A stretch of 64,000 bases of DNA from Sycon ciliatum (GCF_964019385.1 NC_088643.1:6476495-6540494), one strand, 5' to 3'; shown: positions 1 through 11,100, counted from the first letter of the stretch. The notes: a model not told the origin generated them from the sequence alone. Numbers and translations: made by a program.

Positions 1-2
1 CG

Positions 3-2200
3 ATTCATGGCAGGTATCCAACAGTCACCCACCTTGCGGTTCACTTGGAGAATGGCCAGCGAGTCTACTTCACAGAAGAGACCGCCCATACGGTAAGTGA
101 GAGTCCGCCAGAGACTACTCTCACTGCTTTTTTCAAGCTTTGTGCCACTGATGCCTTCGCGAGAACTCTTCTGTACAACAGCGTGCCTTCCTACTTCGTG
201 TGGGATGCCCAACGGAAGAAATTCAAGAGGCGCAAAGTCGGCACTCCTGTCCCAGGCTACGAGGGGGTCAGGAAAAGTGATGCTCTCGGCCGAGTGTACG
301 CCGTGCACCCAAGGCAGGCAGAGTGCTATTACTTGCGGCTCCTTCTGCACACTGTTCACGGGCCGACTTCGTTCGATGATGTCAGGACAGTAGATGACCA
401 AGTTTGCGAAACGTACAGGCAAGCCTGTCAGCTTCGGGGTCTGCTGCAGGACGACGAGCATTGGCTCGGTGCCTTGCTTCAGGCTGCCGAGTCCAGCCAT
501 CCAGCTGCGATCAGGCACCTCTTTTCCATCATGTCCTTCTGCGAAGTTAGTGATCCTTTGCGACTATGGAATGAATTCCGTGAGGCAATGTCAGAAGATT
601 ATTTGCAGGCGGCGCGTCGACAGGAAGGGAATGAGGCGCGAACATTTTCTCAGATGGAGTTCGATCAGTGCCTTTGCGCCATCCAGACACACCTTCTCAC
701 CATGTGCGGTAGAACCTTGGTAAGTGCAGGCCTTCCAGACCCATCACAGGCAAGTTCAACTCTGTCCGACCAGCCTCTTGCAAGGGAGACCAACTACGAC
801 CGTGCCGCGTTGCTTGAGCAAGTACGACAACAAGAACCGACACTAACCGACGATCAACGTTTGGCGTATGACGCAATTTGTGACCAGGTACAGACAAGTG
901 ACGATGGGTTGATTTTCCTCGACGCACCCGGTGGTACAGGTAAGACATACGTCACAAACTTACTTCTTGCAAAGGTTAGATCAGGTGGACACGTTGCCTT
1001 GGCTGTTGCCTCTTCCGCAATAGCAGCCACACTCTTGGCTGGTGGTCGGACTGCTCACTCCACATTCGCTTTGCCCTTAGATCTGCACCGCCTTGAGGAG
1101 CCAACCTGCTCGATCGCCAAAGATTCTGAGAAAGCAGCGCTCCTTCGTGAGGCTGTGCTGATCGTGTGGGACGAATGCACGATGTCACACAAGCATGCTT
1201 TCGAGGCTGTCGACAGGACTTTGCGAGACCTGCGCAGCTCTAATTCCTTGATGGGTGGTGTGACGGTTGTGATGTCCGGTGACTTTCGCCAAACGTTGCC
1301 TATTGTTCCTAGAGGCACTTCTGCTGATGAGATCAATGCCTGCATCAAGTCTTCGGCGCTCTGGCGTTCCGTGGTGGAGTACACACTTACCACAAACATG
1401 CGAGTTCTGCGTAGCAGTGATACCAATGCGGGTCAATTCTCTGCGCAGCTCCTTAAAGTCGGCAACGGTGCAATACCCGTTCTGCCTTCAGGCGAAATTG
1501 CGGTTCCGGGTGATCTCGCACAGATTGCTGCTTCCCAAGAAGACATTGTACGAATAATCTACCCTGATGTCGCGGACAATTTTGTAGATCCCACTTGGTT
1601 GAAAGAAAGAGCTATCCTTGCACCTTTGAATGACACTGTCACTGACATGAATGGGATACTCATGCACAAACTGCCAGGTGACTTGGTCCAGTACGAGTCT
1701 GTTGACACTGTCGAAGATGACGACTCTGGTGATTACCCTGTTGAATTCCTGAACTCCTGTAACCCCTCAGGCTTACCAAGTCACCTGCTTCAGCTCAAAG
1801 TGGGTGTGCCGGTCATGCTTCTCAGGAACCTGGATGCGCCGAAGTTGTGCAATGGAACAAGATTGTGAAGCGCATCCAGCGACATGTAATTGAAGCTGAG
1901 ATTTTGACTGGCTCGGGTGCAGGAGAACCGGTGTACATACCGAAAATACCCACGACATCCACCAATCTGCCATTCCAACTTCGACGTGTCCAGTTCCCAC
2001 TCCGTGTCTGCTTTTGCATGACCATAAACAAGTCCCAAGGGCAGTCCCTGAAGGTTGTTGGTTTGGACCTAACAACACCATGCTTTGCTCATGGACAGTT
2101 TTATGTGGGTTGCTCACGGGTAGGTAATCCAGACAACCTTCACATTTTGTGCAATGACGGCAAAACGAGAAATGTAGTTTACCCGGCTGCACTACAGTGA
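3..2200 (+). pseudogene. Helitron RepHel helicase (PIF1-like), C-terminal part, frameshifted
   Basis: The protein is the SF1 PIF1-type DNA helicase domain of a Helitron replicase, which unwinds DNA during rolling-circle transposition. The frame is open from base 3, so the true start lies upstream; a TTG at 45 is not a start. Visible motifs are Walker A (GGTGKT, about base 930), Walker B (WDECTM, about 1170), motif III (GDFRQTLP, about 1280), a TNMR motif (about 1395), and near the end the INKSQGQS and YVGCSRV helicase motifs (about 2030 and 2105). The frame stops at 1866-1868 right after NGTRL and resumes in another frame from about 1868 to the stop at 2198-2200. One lost base explains this, since the two halves join as a normal Helitron helicase. 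There is no sign of an intron at the break. Confidence 0.9.
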
Positions 2201-2255
2201 CTGCACGTCATGCCCACAGGCCTCTAGCAGAAGAAGGTGCCACATACCGCATGGT

Positions 2256-2358
2256 GTGTGGGGGAGGGGGGAAGGGGGAGGGGGGGAGAAGGGGGGATGG
2301 GTGCATGGGGGGGGGGTGCGGGGGAGGGGGGAGGGGGAGGGGGGAGGGGAGGGGGAGT
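2256..2358 (+). repeat. G-rich low-complexity tract
   Basis: About 100 bases of G with scattered A and T, with many runs of four or more G, lie inside the Helitron 3' non-coding region. The plus strand could form G-quadruplexes. Gly/Arg-rich and Pro-rich frames across it are composition artefacts. Confidence 0.85.
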
Positions 2359-2846
2359 CTCCATAACCATTGCATTTGTCCCTGTAAGATCTCTGTTACC
2401 TGCAGCTTCCTCTGATCCAACTGCCTACCGAACCTCCTTCCCTTGCGTCTCCAGTGACCTATGGCTTCCTTGCATTGGGTTTCCACTTTGCCTTTGTTCT
2501 GCCTCTTCTGGGGTCTCTTGAGGCCACGCTTTAGCAGTTTCGTGCAGGGCATTGTGTCTCCTGCCTTGAATTTTTTTTGGTGTCTCCTGCGGGTGTGCCG
2601 CAGTACTTTGCCGACGATTTGTTGTCATGGCTGACTAATCCCAATAACTGAGAACTCTATACGTGATTCCATTCACTCACCATGCTGCGCATTACTGTTC
2701 GCATTATTGTTCGAGGATGAAGCATCCCATCATCCCATATGCTGAACACAAGTACACTCTCTATGTCCAAGCTGCCACATGTACATGTACGTACATGTCT
2801 CAACATGCCTAAGGCACAATTTCCCAATAATTGGATGAGCCTTCAC

Positions 2847-2924
2847 TATTTGTATACTTTATTTATAGTGGAAATCAAAACAGGCAAAATGCCTAATAAC
2901 ATTGGACCCACTGTGAATAACATG
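2847..2924 (-). repeat. LINE 3'-end fragment
   Basis: The complement matches the 3' tail of the LINE at 26,170-27,960 (CAGTGGGTCC, ATTAGGCA, GCCTGTTTTG, CCACTATAAATAAA). It is a short, strongly 5'-truncated copy that the Helitron carries inside it, either captured or inserted. Confidence 0.6.
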
Positions 2925-3059
2925 TTAAAGGATATTGTGGGGAAAAAAAAAAACTATTGTGAATCTCAGTTCTATAACTGCTCATAAACAACTACCCGGT
3001 CATGCGGTGTTACACAGCAATGTGCTGTTCATGTACTTGCTTCACCCGCATGCCACGTT

Positions 3060-3090
3060 CGGCCAGGCAACGCTGGCCGGGTGCTGCTAG
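3060..3090 (+). other. Helitron 3' terminal hairpin and CTAG end
   Basis: CGGCCAG pairs perfectly with CTGGCCG around a six-base loop. After the stem come seven bases and CTAG, then T. The hairpin ends 11 bases from the element end, the spacing typical of Helitrons, where it acts as the transposition terminator. Confidence 0.85.
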
Positions 3091-3480
3091 TCCCTAAATA
3101 CAATAAGTGACATGAGATCTTATGTTGCTAAAATTCAACTCAAGTCGTGCTAGCCATTCTGTGAGTTATCAGGGGAAGCGCAGTGTTCGAAATGCTAAAA
3201 ATGTCCAAGTACGAATCGGGAGTAGTCGGCGCACGACGCCGTCGTCTGTTCACAATCGAATTGCAGCCGTTTTGTACGCTTGCGTCCCCGTCTACGCCCG
3301 TCTACGGTACGAAAAGTTGGAACGATCCAACTCTTCCCGTCGCTTCCCGATCTGTACGGTAATACGGTTGCGTTCCCGTTCCTGGTGTTCACATTGGACT
3401 CCGGACTCCGTCAAACCGTCCCGTCGCTTCCCGTCGATCCTTACGTCGCGTCCCGTCGAATGTGAACTAGGCTTCAAATG
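3091..3480. other. Non-coding stretch between Helitron and DR repeat
   Basis: No gene is supported. From 3,270 to 3,460 there are several imperfect repeats of the CCCGTCGCTTCCCG type on both strands, which produce short overlapping frames but no recognisable protein. Confidence 0.5.
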
Positions 3481-3483
3481 ATA

Positions 3484-4530
3484 GTCCCGACACAAGCAAT
3501 GCAACGAAACTTTGCTTTAGTGCGAAAAATAATTGCGAACAACGGGAATTTCAGCAAATTGAGTAAGCAGATGTTCAAGCCTTCAGTTCACCTTACCGTC
3601 CGTGGTCTGAGTGAGAGTCTTCGATCCGTCTAGGTGAGCTTCTGCCGAATTCTGCAGGATCGTACTAGTCAGCAGAGAATTTGAGTTTCAACTACGACAA
3701 TCAGTGTATTCGCCTAGCTACAGCGGGACAGCAACACCATCAGTAAATCTAGAGAAGAATTGAAATCTGTTCAGTAGGAAAGCAAGCCTCGGGAACTAAT
3801 AATAGTAGTAGTAGTAGTGTTAGCTACTGATACTCGCTACAACTGAAACAAATCTCTCCCAAAGCCTTTTATACGCGCCATGCTGTCATGTAGGCGAATC
3901 CACAACCACTGATCTTTTACACACAGCTGGTAGTGACCATGCATGCGAACCGCTGGGGACACGTACACGCCAGCTAAGGACTAAGTCACGTAATTGACGT
4001 CTAGTTCTTGGAATTGATCGAACGACGCATACGCGGTATTCTTACGTGGGCAACACTGCCAAGGCCAAGTAGTTAAGTACAATTACAATGACTATGTAGT
4101 AGCTCCACGTACACGTGATGTCGGTCTTTGGCCCCTTGCCTTTGGCTTCGTCTACGTGGCCACGTATAGTAGACGAAGTTCGAAGCCAAAGCTAAAGCCT
4201 GCCGAAGACCGACATCACGTGTACTCATTATGCATTAATCACTGTAGTTGGTCTCGACTCTCGATCGAGTCGATGAGATGAGAGGCTCGCAGTTGGCGCC
4301 CACGTCATTATTGGGACACTCCAGCTAAAGACTTGGACTTGATCGAACAAAGGCGTTACGCGTTAGGTGTGCAACGCAGTTACACTACCAAGCCAACAGG
4401 CACCCTACGATCCGTGATCAGCAAGTCGACTCAGCTTGAATTTCGAGGCCTATTACAACATGTATTACGTGCAGACTGCAGGTCATTATTATAAGTACGT
4501 ACAATGACTATTTAGTAGCCCCACGTACGT
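3484..4530. repeat. DR dispersed repeat, copy 1
   Basis: Closely matches 48,484-49,510 and 63,154-64,000. Shared landmarks are the start TCCCGACAC, the GAGTCTTCGATCCGTCTAGG block (about 3,610), CACGTGATGT, and TTGGCGCCCACGTCATTATT (about 4,295). This copy lacks the hAT-like MITE that precedes the copies at 48,484 and 63,154, so it supplies that element's empty target site at 3,484-3,491. It carries the conserved splice-donor-like site on the minus strand (exon end 3597, then GTAAGG). A second partial copy of its 3' part lies at 4,525-4,665. The homology continues at 7,500, 12,527 and 15,462 as pieces separated by insertions. Confidence 0.8.
4111..4223. repeat. Imperfect palindrome with CACGTG ends
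   Basis: ACACGTGATGTCGGTCTT at the left is mirrored by its complement at the right, and the interior (GCCTTTGGCTTCGTCTACGTGG and its mirror) also folds back with small interruptions. Equivalent palindromes lie at about 49,100-49,240 and 63,815-63,955. CACGTG is an E-box core, but the main feature is the long hairpin potential. Confidence 0.7.
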
Positions 4531-5397
4531 AGAGAGTCGTAGACGAAGCCAAAGAGGCCGAATACCGACGTCACGTGTACTCTTTATGCATTAATCACTG
4601 TAGTCGTACTCGAGTCGAGACGATGAAACGTTCGCAGTTGGCGCCCACGTCATTATTGCAATATTGGATCCTTCTCTTAGTCTTAGCCTGTCAAACCCTA
4701 CAAATTACAATATTAATAACAATAATTATTATTACATGTATTGGGTTGTACACCGGCTCGCAGTTTTTGATCAAGAATCGTAGCGAAAGCTCGCGGCCTC
4801 GCTGCTCCAGCTCGAGCCGCGGACCCCGGTCACTATGGTAATGATGACGTTTCAAGTCGCGGATGACCACCAGCGGAGTAGCGGAGCCGCATTGGAGCCC
4901 GGCCCTAAGCGGGATACCACATAGCACACAGGGATGGAGGTCAGGGACGTGGTGGCTAGACCTACTGCATTGTTCCTTTGCTCAAGAAGTACAAGTAGGT
5001 TTAGAATTGTTTTCAGGTTGTCTTAGAGGTGAAGGTCGGGGACGTGGTGGCTGCACTTTCATTTCTACTAGACTACACTCGAGCACGCGTACCTGGAAAA
5101 CTTGATGAAGGCGAAAAGTCCTGCCCGACCGCCATGATCGTGTTTCAGGTTTCCACTTTCTTTGGCCCGCGTATATGGTACACCAGCTACATGTATATAT
5201 TAAAGCTAAAGATTACTAGTAATTATTTTGACTGATCATACTCGAACTCGAGTACACGTACCTTGTTAGTACTGAACTGTAGCTGACTACTAAAAAATTA
5301 ACAATAATCTCGTACTCGTACGATCGTAGTCCTTAAAGTTGATTGTCCCAACTAGGAACACAGTGACACACGCTTCTTGCCGAACTTGACACTTGAC
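4531..5397. other. Repeat-rich non-coding stretch
   Basis: Contains the second partial DR copy (to about 4,665) and two related blocks with GGGGACGTGGTGG or AGGGACGTGGTGG (about 4,945 and 5,038). No gene is supported; the frames here are short and match nothing recognisable. Confidence 0.5.
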
Positions 5398-5479
5398 TGA
5401 CTCACGACTGCCATCCAGAGCACACGAGGAGCACGTCGCACCTTCCACTCTGCAACCCTGCAGGAAAGCACCACTCCCT

Positions 5480-5526
5480 ACTCAATACACAGTGTTTCGG
5501 GGAATTCATCCCTCATCAGTTTAGCT
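5480..5526 (-). ncRNA. Candidate hammerhead ribozyme (left arm)
   Basis: On the minus strand: CUGAUGA, stem II GGG...CCC with one bulged base, GAAA, a three-pair stem III (ACA/UGU) with loop CUG, A at the cleavage position, then UUGAG pairing with the CUAAA before the core (one G.A mismatch). The core is complete but stem I is imperfect, so activity is uncertain. Confidence 0.5.
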
Positions 5527-5778
5527 TGAGTAGGCTGAGGAAGATTGTGCGACTAGTTGTTGGAGGTGACAGCGTTGCGAACAGCTATACTGGCTCTCAA
5601 CGTCTGTTTAGCACAACTCCATGAGCGAGTCTGACTCACGCTGCTACCTGGAGCTTCACGAGGTGTTCGTCGCGCTGGAAACAAAGTGTCTCTGTAAGTT
5701 TGTATCCCTGGTGATGGTTTGGCCTGGAGAGCAGTATAAGTGGTGCTTTTCAGGCACAATCTTCCTCAGCCTACTCAA

Positions 5779-5824
5779 GCTAAACTGATGAGGGATGAAT
5801 TCCCCGAAACACTGTTTATTGAGT
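5779..5824 (+). ncRNA. Candidate hammerhead ribozyme, degenerate (right arm)
   Basis: Mirror of the left-arm motif with CUGAUGA (5785-5791), stem II and GAAA kept. A G-to-U change breaks the middle pair of stem III. Probably a decayed copy of the same ribozyme. Confidence 0.4.
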
Positions 5825-5906
5825 AGGGAGTGGTGCTTTCTTGCAGGTTTGCCGAGTGGAAGGTGCGACGTGCTCCTCGTGTGCTCTGGATGGCAGTCGT
5901 GAGTCA

Positions 5907-7499
5907 TTCAAGGGAAGCAGATCTCAACAAGTACAACGCTGTGGTGTGAAGTGACACTGATAAAATCAGCTGTAGCGGAGCTGAAGCGCACGGAGCTGAA
6001 ACTCACACGCTTTGAGAAGCGAGACAAAATCAGCTGTATAGACTGTGAGCCAAGTGCATGAATTCATGATTTTCGTTCCCACTTTGGGTGTACCGCGATT
6101 TTGTTCTTTTAGCATGTGGAGAGACCTAATAGAAGATCATTTTTGATTGTTGTCAGTTTGGGAAGCTTGCAGGGAAGTCAAAATAAGCAATTACCTTAAC
6201 ATACCCCGTTTCCATAGCAACTACATAGCAACTGACATAGCAACATGCTATTTTGAAGGTGTTTCTTACTTTTTTCAGCAGGCAACGGCACTGGACGAAG
6301 AAATGTATATCAAGCGTCATTGCAGCTGGGTTAAAATAACTATACGAGCCAAAAATTATAGAATTACGCATAAGTGCATTGTATAAAGTACGTGCACATT
6401 TTAAATATTACTCGAAGTGACGATGCACTGGTAGGTAAGTGCACATGAAATGGTGCCGACAACCACGAAATGCATTTCAGGAATGATAATGTACAGAACA
6501 AACAGGTGGCATTCAATATACAAAGCCCAGCAGCAGCGAATTCTCCAGACAACGGTTGGAAAAGACCATCAACAACAGCCAGGAGAATCTGGTTTAATCC
6601 GGTGCAATGCTCATTTCACCCTCTACATCTCTATAATATATACATGTACAGTATGGCAGAACAATGTTAAAGAAGTTGCTGGATACAGGATTTGTATATT
6701 TGCACTCATATAACTGATCAATGTAACGTTACTTCGTAAGTACTGCTGTATTGCTTCCTAACTTATAAGTGCAAAGGGTAGAGCAATGACCGTAACCAGT
6801 AACGTTAGAGGACCACAGGGGTATACCGGCAGATACAGATCTGTAGTTTATTTGAACTATAATAATTATTATTTTGAAACATTACCCATTGTATGTACAG
6901 AACACAAGCGGAAAGATACATGCATATTCATGTTAATCATAGTCTGAAGCACTTCAGTATAAAAGATCGAAACAGTTATTAGCTCTCCGGAGATAAGGTA
7001 CATTGTACGTTCTACATGTATTTCTGCTCCAACACTGATTACAAAAACCTTTAGTTTAGCTTGACTGATCAGCAGCAAGCATGCTAGCACACTGATATGA
7101 TGGACATGATGATGTTCGTACTGCCACTGCGCTGCACTAGCACTGCACACAATACTATAGTCGTATAGAAACCACGAAAAAACATCGTCATGATGCGGCT
7201 GGGTTTGCACCACCGTACATTTTTGCGAGGTCAGTGGTGCAACAGAAGTCCGCTCCAGCTCTTGTGACCTTGGTTCTTGTCGATGGCGGCTATTGATTTG
7301 GCCAAAGTAGTTTCTCCCTTCTATTTGGGCATGTTCGTGCCTGATTTGGAAGTGACAACAAGCTGAATTCGTATCTAGTCGAGTAGATGAAACGAACTGG
7401 GGAAAAAAATTGCGGTACGCTCAAGGTCGGAACGAAAAAAAATTCTAACAGGATTTTTGGTGCCTGGCTCACAGTCTAGTATAATTATTAGGGGAGCTA
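5907..7499. other. 1.6-kb stretch without recognisable genes
   Basis: AT-rich. Frames up to 114 codons occur on both strands but have no recognisable motifs. At 5,982-6,035 there is a fragment of the GGAGCTGAAACTCACA block that also occurs in DR pieces (7,515, 15,595, 49,566). Nothing else is supported. Confidence 0.5.
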
Positions 7500-7610
7500 G
7501 CTCAAGAAGCGCAAGGAGCTGAAACTCACAAGCTGAGTCCACCACGTCCCCGACTCCCCGCCCACCACCCCTATTAGTATGCTATAGCCTAGGCTATAGG
7601 CTATACCGTA
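7500..7610. repeat. DR repeat fragment left of the Ngaro-like element
   Basis: GAAGCGCAAGGAGCTGAAAC, ACAAGCTGAG and CCACGTCCCCGAC match 49,558-49,625 and 15,588-15,650. The uninterrupted copies continue into the sequence found at 12,540, so this and 12,527-12,628 are two halves of one repeat split by the 7,611-12,526 insertion. Confidence 0.75.
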
Positions 7611-8250
7611 TTAGCCCCATCCCTCACACAAACAAGTCAACAAAGAGGCATCTTTGGATTGAGGAGTGCTGGTTTCGAAACAACTGGTTTGAAGCTCGAA
7701 GTAGAGCTGGTGTTAGCTCAGAGCAGAGCTGCTGTTAGCTCAGAGCAGAGCTGCTGTTAACTCAAAGTAGAGCTGCTGTTAGCTCAAAGTAGAGCTGCGG
7801 TTAGCTCAAAGTAGAGCTGCGGTTAGCTCAAAGTAGAGCTGCTGTTAGCTCAAAGTAGAGCTGCTGTTAGCTCAAAGTAGAGCTGCAGTTAGCTCAAAGT
7901 AGAGCTGCGGTTAGCTCAAAGTAGAGCTGCTGTTAGCTCAAAGTAGAGCTGCTGTTAGCTCAAAGTAGAGCTGCTGTTAGCTCAAAGTAGAGCTGCTGTT
8001 AGCTCAAGGTAGAGCTGCTGTTAGCTCAAAGTAGAGCTGCTGTTAGCTCAAAGTAGAGCTGCGGTTAGCTCAAAGTAGAGCTGCTGTTAGCTCAAAGAAG
8101 AGCTGCTGTTAGCTCAAAGAAGAGCTGCTGTTAGCTCAAAGTAGAGCTGCTGTTAGCTCAACGTAGAGCTGCAATGCTAAATGGATGTAATATAGCGCAA
8201 GGCAGAGCCGCAGCAAATAGCTAGATAACACCAGTTGTGAGAGTGGACCC
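7611..8250 (-). repeat. B2 split direct repeat of the Ngaro-like element
   Basis: Direct copy of B1 (8528-9189): starts TTAGCCCCATCC, contains the 22-base minisatellite, ends GAGAGTGGACCC. About 58 bases of unshared sequence (8251-8308) separate it from A2. Confidence 0.8.
7694..8172. repeat. Minisatellite, 22-bp unit, about 21 copies (in B2)
   Basis: Unit GTTAGCTCAAAGTAGAGCTGCT with scattered changes (T/G at the GCTG/GCGG position, GTA to GAA). The unit is a short imperfect palindrome (AGCTC...GAGCT). The same array lies at 8,609-9,111 with one more unit. Confidence 0.9.
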
Positions 8251-8308
8251 GATTAGTGGGTACGATAATATGATGGTGTGAATAAGTTGGATAGGGAGGG
8301 ATGGTGGG

Positions 8309-8527
8309 AAAAGAAACACTGCTGAAGCACGATCCGTTGTCTGGACGAGCACAACAGGGCAAGCAAGATTTGTTTTTCTTTTCCGCAAAATGGGCTGGTG
8401 CCATTTGTGATAACGCAGCAAAACAAAGCGCATGACGTCAGTCTTGAATGCAGTACAAAGCAATGCAGTGCAGTGTGTGCGCTAGTTCGGATTGTTGCTA
8501 ACAAGTACTAGCACAGCTAGTACACCA
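8309..8527 (-). repeat. A2 split direct repeat of the Ngaro-like element
   Basis: Nearly identical to A1 (12307-12526) in direct orientation, from AAAAGAAACACTGC to AGTACACCA. It abuts B1, which forms the internal copy of the joined ends. Confidence 0.8.
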
Positions 8528-9189
8528 TTAGCCCCATCCCTCACACAAACAAGTCAACAAAGAGGCATCTTTGGATTGAGGAGTGCTGGTTTCGAAACAA
8601 CTGGTTTGAAGCTCGAAGTAGAGCTGGTGTTAGCTCAGAGCAGAGCTGTTGTTAGCTCAGAGCAGAGCTGCTGTTAGCTCAAAGTAGAGCTGCTGTTAGC
8701 TCAAAGTAGAGCTGCGGTTAGCTCAAAGTAGAGCTGCGGTTAGCTCAAAGTAGAGCTGCTGTTAGCTCAAAGTAGAGCTGCTGTTAGCTCAAAGTAGAGC
8801 TGCAGTTAGCTCAAAGTAGAGCTGCGGTTAGCTCAAAGTAGAGCTGCTGTTAGCTCAAAGTAGAGCTGCTGTTAGCTCAAAGTAGAGCTGCTGTTAGCTC
8901 AAAGTAGAGCTGCTGTTAGCTCAAGGTAGAGCTGCTGTTAGCTCAAAGTAGAGCTGCTGTTAGGTCAAAGTAGAGCTGCGGTTAGCTCAAAGTAGAGCTG
9001 CTGTTAGCTCAAAGAAGAGCTGCTGTTAGCTCAAAGAAGAGCTGCGGTTAGCTCAAAGTCGAGCTGCTGTTAGCTCAAAGTAGAGCTGCTGTTAGCTCAA
9101 CGTAGAGCTGCAATGCTAAATGGATGTAATATAGCGCAAGGCAGAGCCGCAGCAAATAGCTAGATAACACCAGTTGTGAGAGTGGACCC
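8528..9189 (-). repeat. B1 split direct repeat of the Ngaro-like element
   Basis: Direct copy of B2 with one extra satellite unit. It lies just downstream (minus strand) of the recombinase remnant. Confidence 0.8.
8609..9111. repeat. Minisatellite, 22-bp unit, about 22 copies (in B1)
   Basis: Same unit and the same order of variant units as 7,694-8,172, so the array was copied with the terminal repeat and then gained or lost one unit. Confidence 0.9.
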
Positions 9190-9309
9190 ATGAAACCAGC
9201 ACTCCGTTAGCTAAGCACTATTGACGCACAGCAAGGGTCAATTAATGTCAGCACAGGCAAGCATTGCGCAGCTAGAGTTCAGTAGCTCATTACTCACCCG
9301 AGTTGGGGA

Positions 9310-10052
9310 TCATGGCATCCATGGCACGGCAGCAAGCCGGGATGATAGCTGGCGCTTAGCGCTTGTTGTAGTCCGGATGTAGCATAGACACGCATCGCTC
9401 TTTCCACTGACCTGCCACTCGGAAGAAGGAGTTGGGGGCACTAGCCACAGCAGCGGTGGTGGCTGCACCAATGTGGACCGAATGCCCGGAGTAGTTCGAC
9501 TGGGATGGTACACCGGCCGCAGCGACACGAGACCATACTGTTACTGTGAATGACTGCCTGGTCAGCTGCTGTCTGTTCGAGAGTACGAACAAGAGTTGCT
9601 CCAGTCACTCGCGACGAGTGACAAATGGGTAGCTTACAATGGCACGGACCGGGTAGTACGACGGTACAGACGGGCCAATGTCACTAGTAACGCCTTTACC
9701 GAATGGGTCCGTCTTGGATGAAAGCAGGAAGAATTGCAGGCGTCCGTCACCAGGGGAGCTAGTACAGCCCCGTGTGATGCCATTAGTGAATTCAGCACAA
9801 CGAAGAAATCCAAAGAAGCAGCATGGCGGCTTGGTAGAGCAGCTTGTCATGGCCATTCAGGATACTACTTTTCCGGCGTGCATCCGTCATGTGTCGTAGG
9901 ATTGGCATAGTTATAGGAAGGCGAGGGGTGAGTACAGCCGTACCATGGCATCGCTGGATGCCCTTCAACACCCTCTTCAGAAGCCACGCATCTACTAAGG
10001 GGCCGGCAAACCCATTCTCAAGGTGGGCTTTATGCACTGCACTCGCATACAC
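9310..10052 (-). pseudogene. Tyrosine recombinase of the Ngaro/DIRS-type element, broken
   Basis: Tyrosine recombinases integrate the circular DNA copy of DIRS-order elements. Pieces in different minus-strand frames form one domain. LPITMPIL (about 9,920) is followed by the arm with FLRCAEFTNG, which holds the first catalytic Arg (about 9,800). Then come SKTDPFGKGV (about 9,710), GHSVHIGAATTA (about 9,480) and a terminal HPDY, the likely nucleophile Tyr (about 9,365). The second catalytic Arg, normally HxxR in HSFRIGAA, is His here, consistent with a CGC-to-CAC change. Frameshifts lie near 9,830 and 9,600. With the changed Arg it cannot be active. Confidence 0.8.
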
Positions 10053-10075
10053 AGATACAGTTCAGGGCACGCTGA

Positions 10076-11100
10076 TCATAGTTCACGCATGAATGTGTGT
10101 CCAGGAACGATGACTCGGGCAGCAAAAGTGAGCTTCCCCAGGAGGGACTCGAGTTGACGCTGGCCGATGCTGCGCTCGCTGATAGTAGCCATGGGTGGCG
10201 CACGGCTCTCGGACAGCTTGTCCTCTGGTAGCCGAGCTTCGTGGCGCTCGCAGTCTAGGACAATACCAAGGAAAGTCAATGATGGTGATGGCCCTTCGAG
10301 CTGGGATGGAGCAAAGAGGAGTGCCGAGATACGTGAATGCCCAGAGGGGGATGGTGAGTTGCTGGTTGGCTGCAGCCAAACCAGTGGAGATATCGAGAAA
10401 GTCATCGAGGTAATGAAGACGGTGATCTATAGCAAACTCGTGCTGCATGATCCAGTTGACTGCTGTGGCTACTGAGTCAAAGACGGCTGGGCTGGAGCGG
10501 AGGCCGAAAGACAGAAAGCGCTCGTAGTAGTAGGAGCCTTCCCAGCGAAGTCCTGACGGCGGACTGGGATCTGCCGAAATGCACTGCGTACATCGAGCGT
10601 GGACAAATACACAGGCTGTGGGCATGACATGATGATGTTGATCGCGTTGTCAGTGCTCGCGTAGTGCAGAGAGAGCGGCTCGGCAGGAATGCTGTCGTTC
10701 GCGCCGGTGCCTTCCGGACTAGACAGATGGTGGATCATTCGCAGCTTGCCGTTCGTTTTGGGGATGGCACCAATACCAGAGCGGCGCATGAACTGAAATG
10801 GAGGTGACGGAAATGGGCCTGTGGTCTCGCTGCGGGCGCAGGAAGCAGCTAATTGCTCGGATATAAATGCCGCGTGAGTGAAAGCCAAGGGTAGATTATT
10901 AGAGAAAACCGAAATGTCGTGTTGGCCGGCAGATCCAAGAGTAAAGCCACGGCGCAGGCCATGGAGAACATACGCAACACATGATTGATCTGAGTGGTTA
11001 CGTAACAGGCGGGCAAAGTGGTCAGCTAGCGGTGTGGTGTCTGCAGAGTGTATAGGAAAGAAGCTACGTACCGAGTCAAGCGATTCAGTAGCCATTCTGC
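10076..11100 (-). pseudogene. DIRS-type reverse transcriptase, frameshifted, RNase H missing
   Basis: Minus-strand frames give a DIRS/Ngaro-type reverse transcriptase in order: FMRRSGIGAIPKTNGKLRMI (about 10,760), LSTLDVRSAFRQI with the first catalytic Asp (about 10,590), FLSFGLRSSPAVF (about 10,500), the catalytic box HYLDDFLD (about 10,410), then the connection FLGIVLDCERHEARLP and LLGKLTFAARVIVPG (to about 10,100). Frameshifts lie near 10,555 and 10,390. Only about 25 bases separate the end of this domain from the recombinase remnant, so the RNase H domain that normally lies between has been deleted. Confidence 0.8.

Larger units (their letters stand above)
1..3090 (+). mobile_element. Helitron rolling-circle transposon, 3' part (5' end outside window)
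   Basis: The stretch carries the C-terminal helicase half of a Helitron RepHel protein, then about 890 bases of non-coding DNA, and ends in a classic Helitron 3' terminus: a 7-bp hairpin (3060-3066 with 3073-3079), seven bases, then CTAG (3087-3090, fits CTRR) followed by T. Helitrons insert between A and T without target duplication, and this junction fits. The 5' end (TC...) and the Rep (HUH) domain lie upstream of the window. The element is inactive because its helicase frame is broken. Confidence 0.85.
5398..5906. mobile_element. Inverted-repeat element with a hammerhead-like motif in each arm
   Basis: Two 153-base arms (5398-5550 and 5754-5906) are near-perfect inverted copies around a 203-base centre. 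Each arm contains a hammerhead-type core reading towards its outer end. The right half of the arm motif (CTCGTGTGCTCTGGATGG, GTCGTGAGTCA) recurs at 41,283-41,330, 51,720-51,770 and 55,872-55,915 beside the F-box-gene paralogues. The layout matches the inverted-repeat hammerhead elements at 16,605 and 32,351. Confidence 0.7.

Noticed and set aside
45-47. TTG as start of the helicase frame
   Set aside because: The frame is open upstream to the window edge and encodes more of the Helitron protein.
2237-2552. Gly/Arg-rich and Pro-rich frames near 2.3 kb
   Set aside because: Composition artefacts of the G-rich tract.
7694-9111. Regular 22-base repeats resembling a CRISPR array
   Set aside because: Units are contiguous without spacers; a minisatellite in a eukaryotic retroelement.
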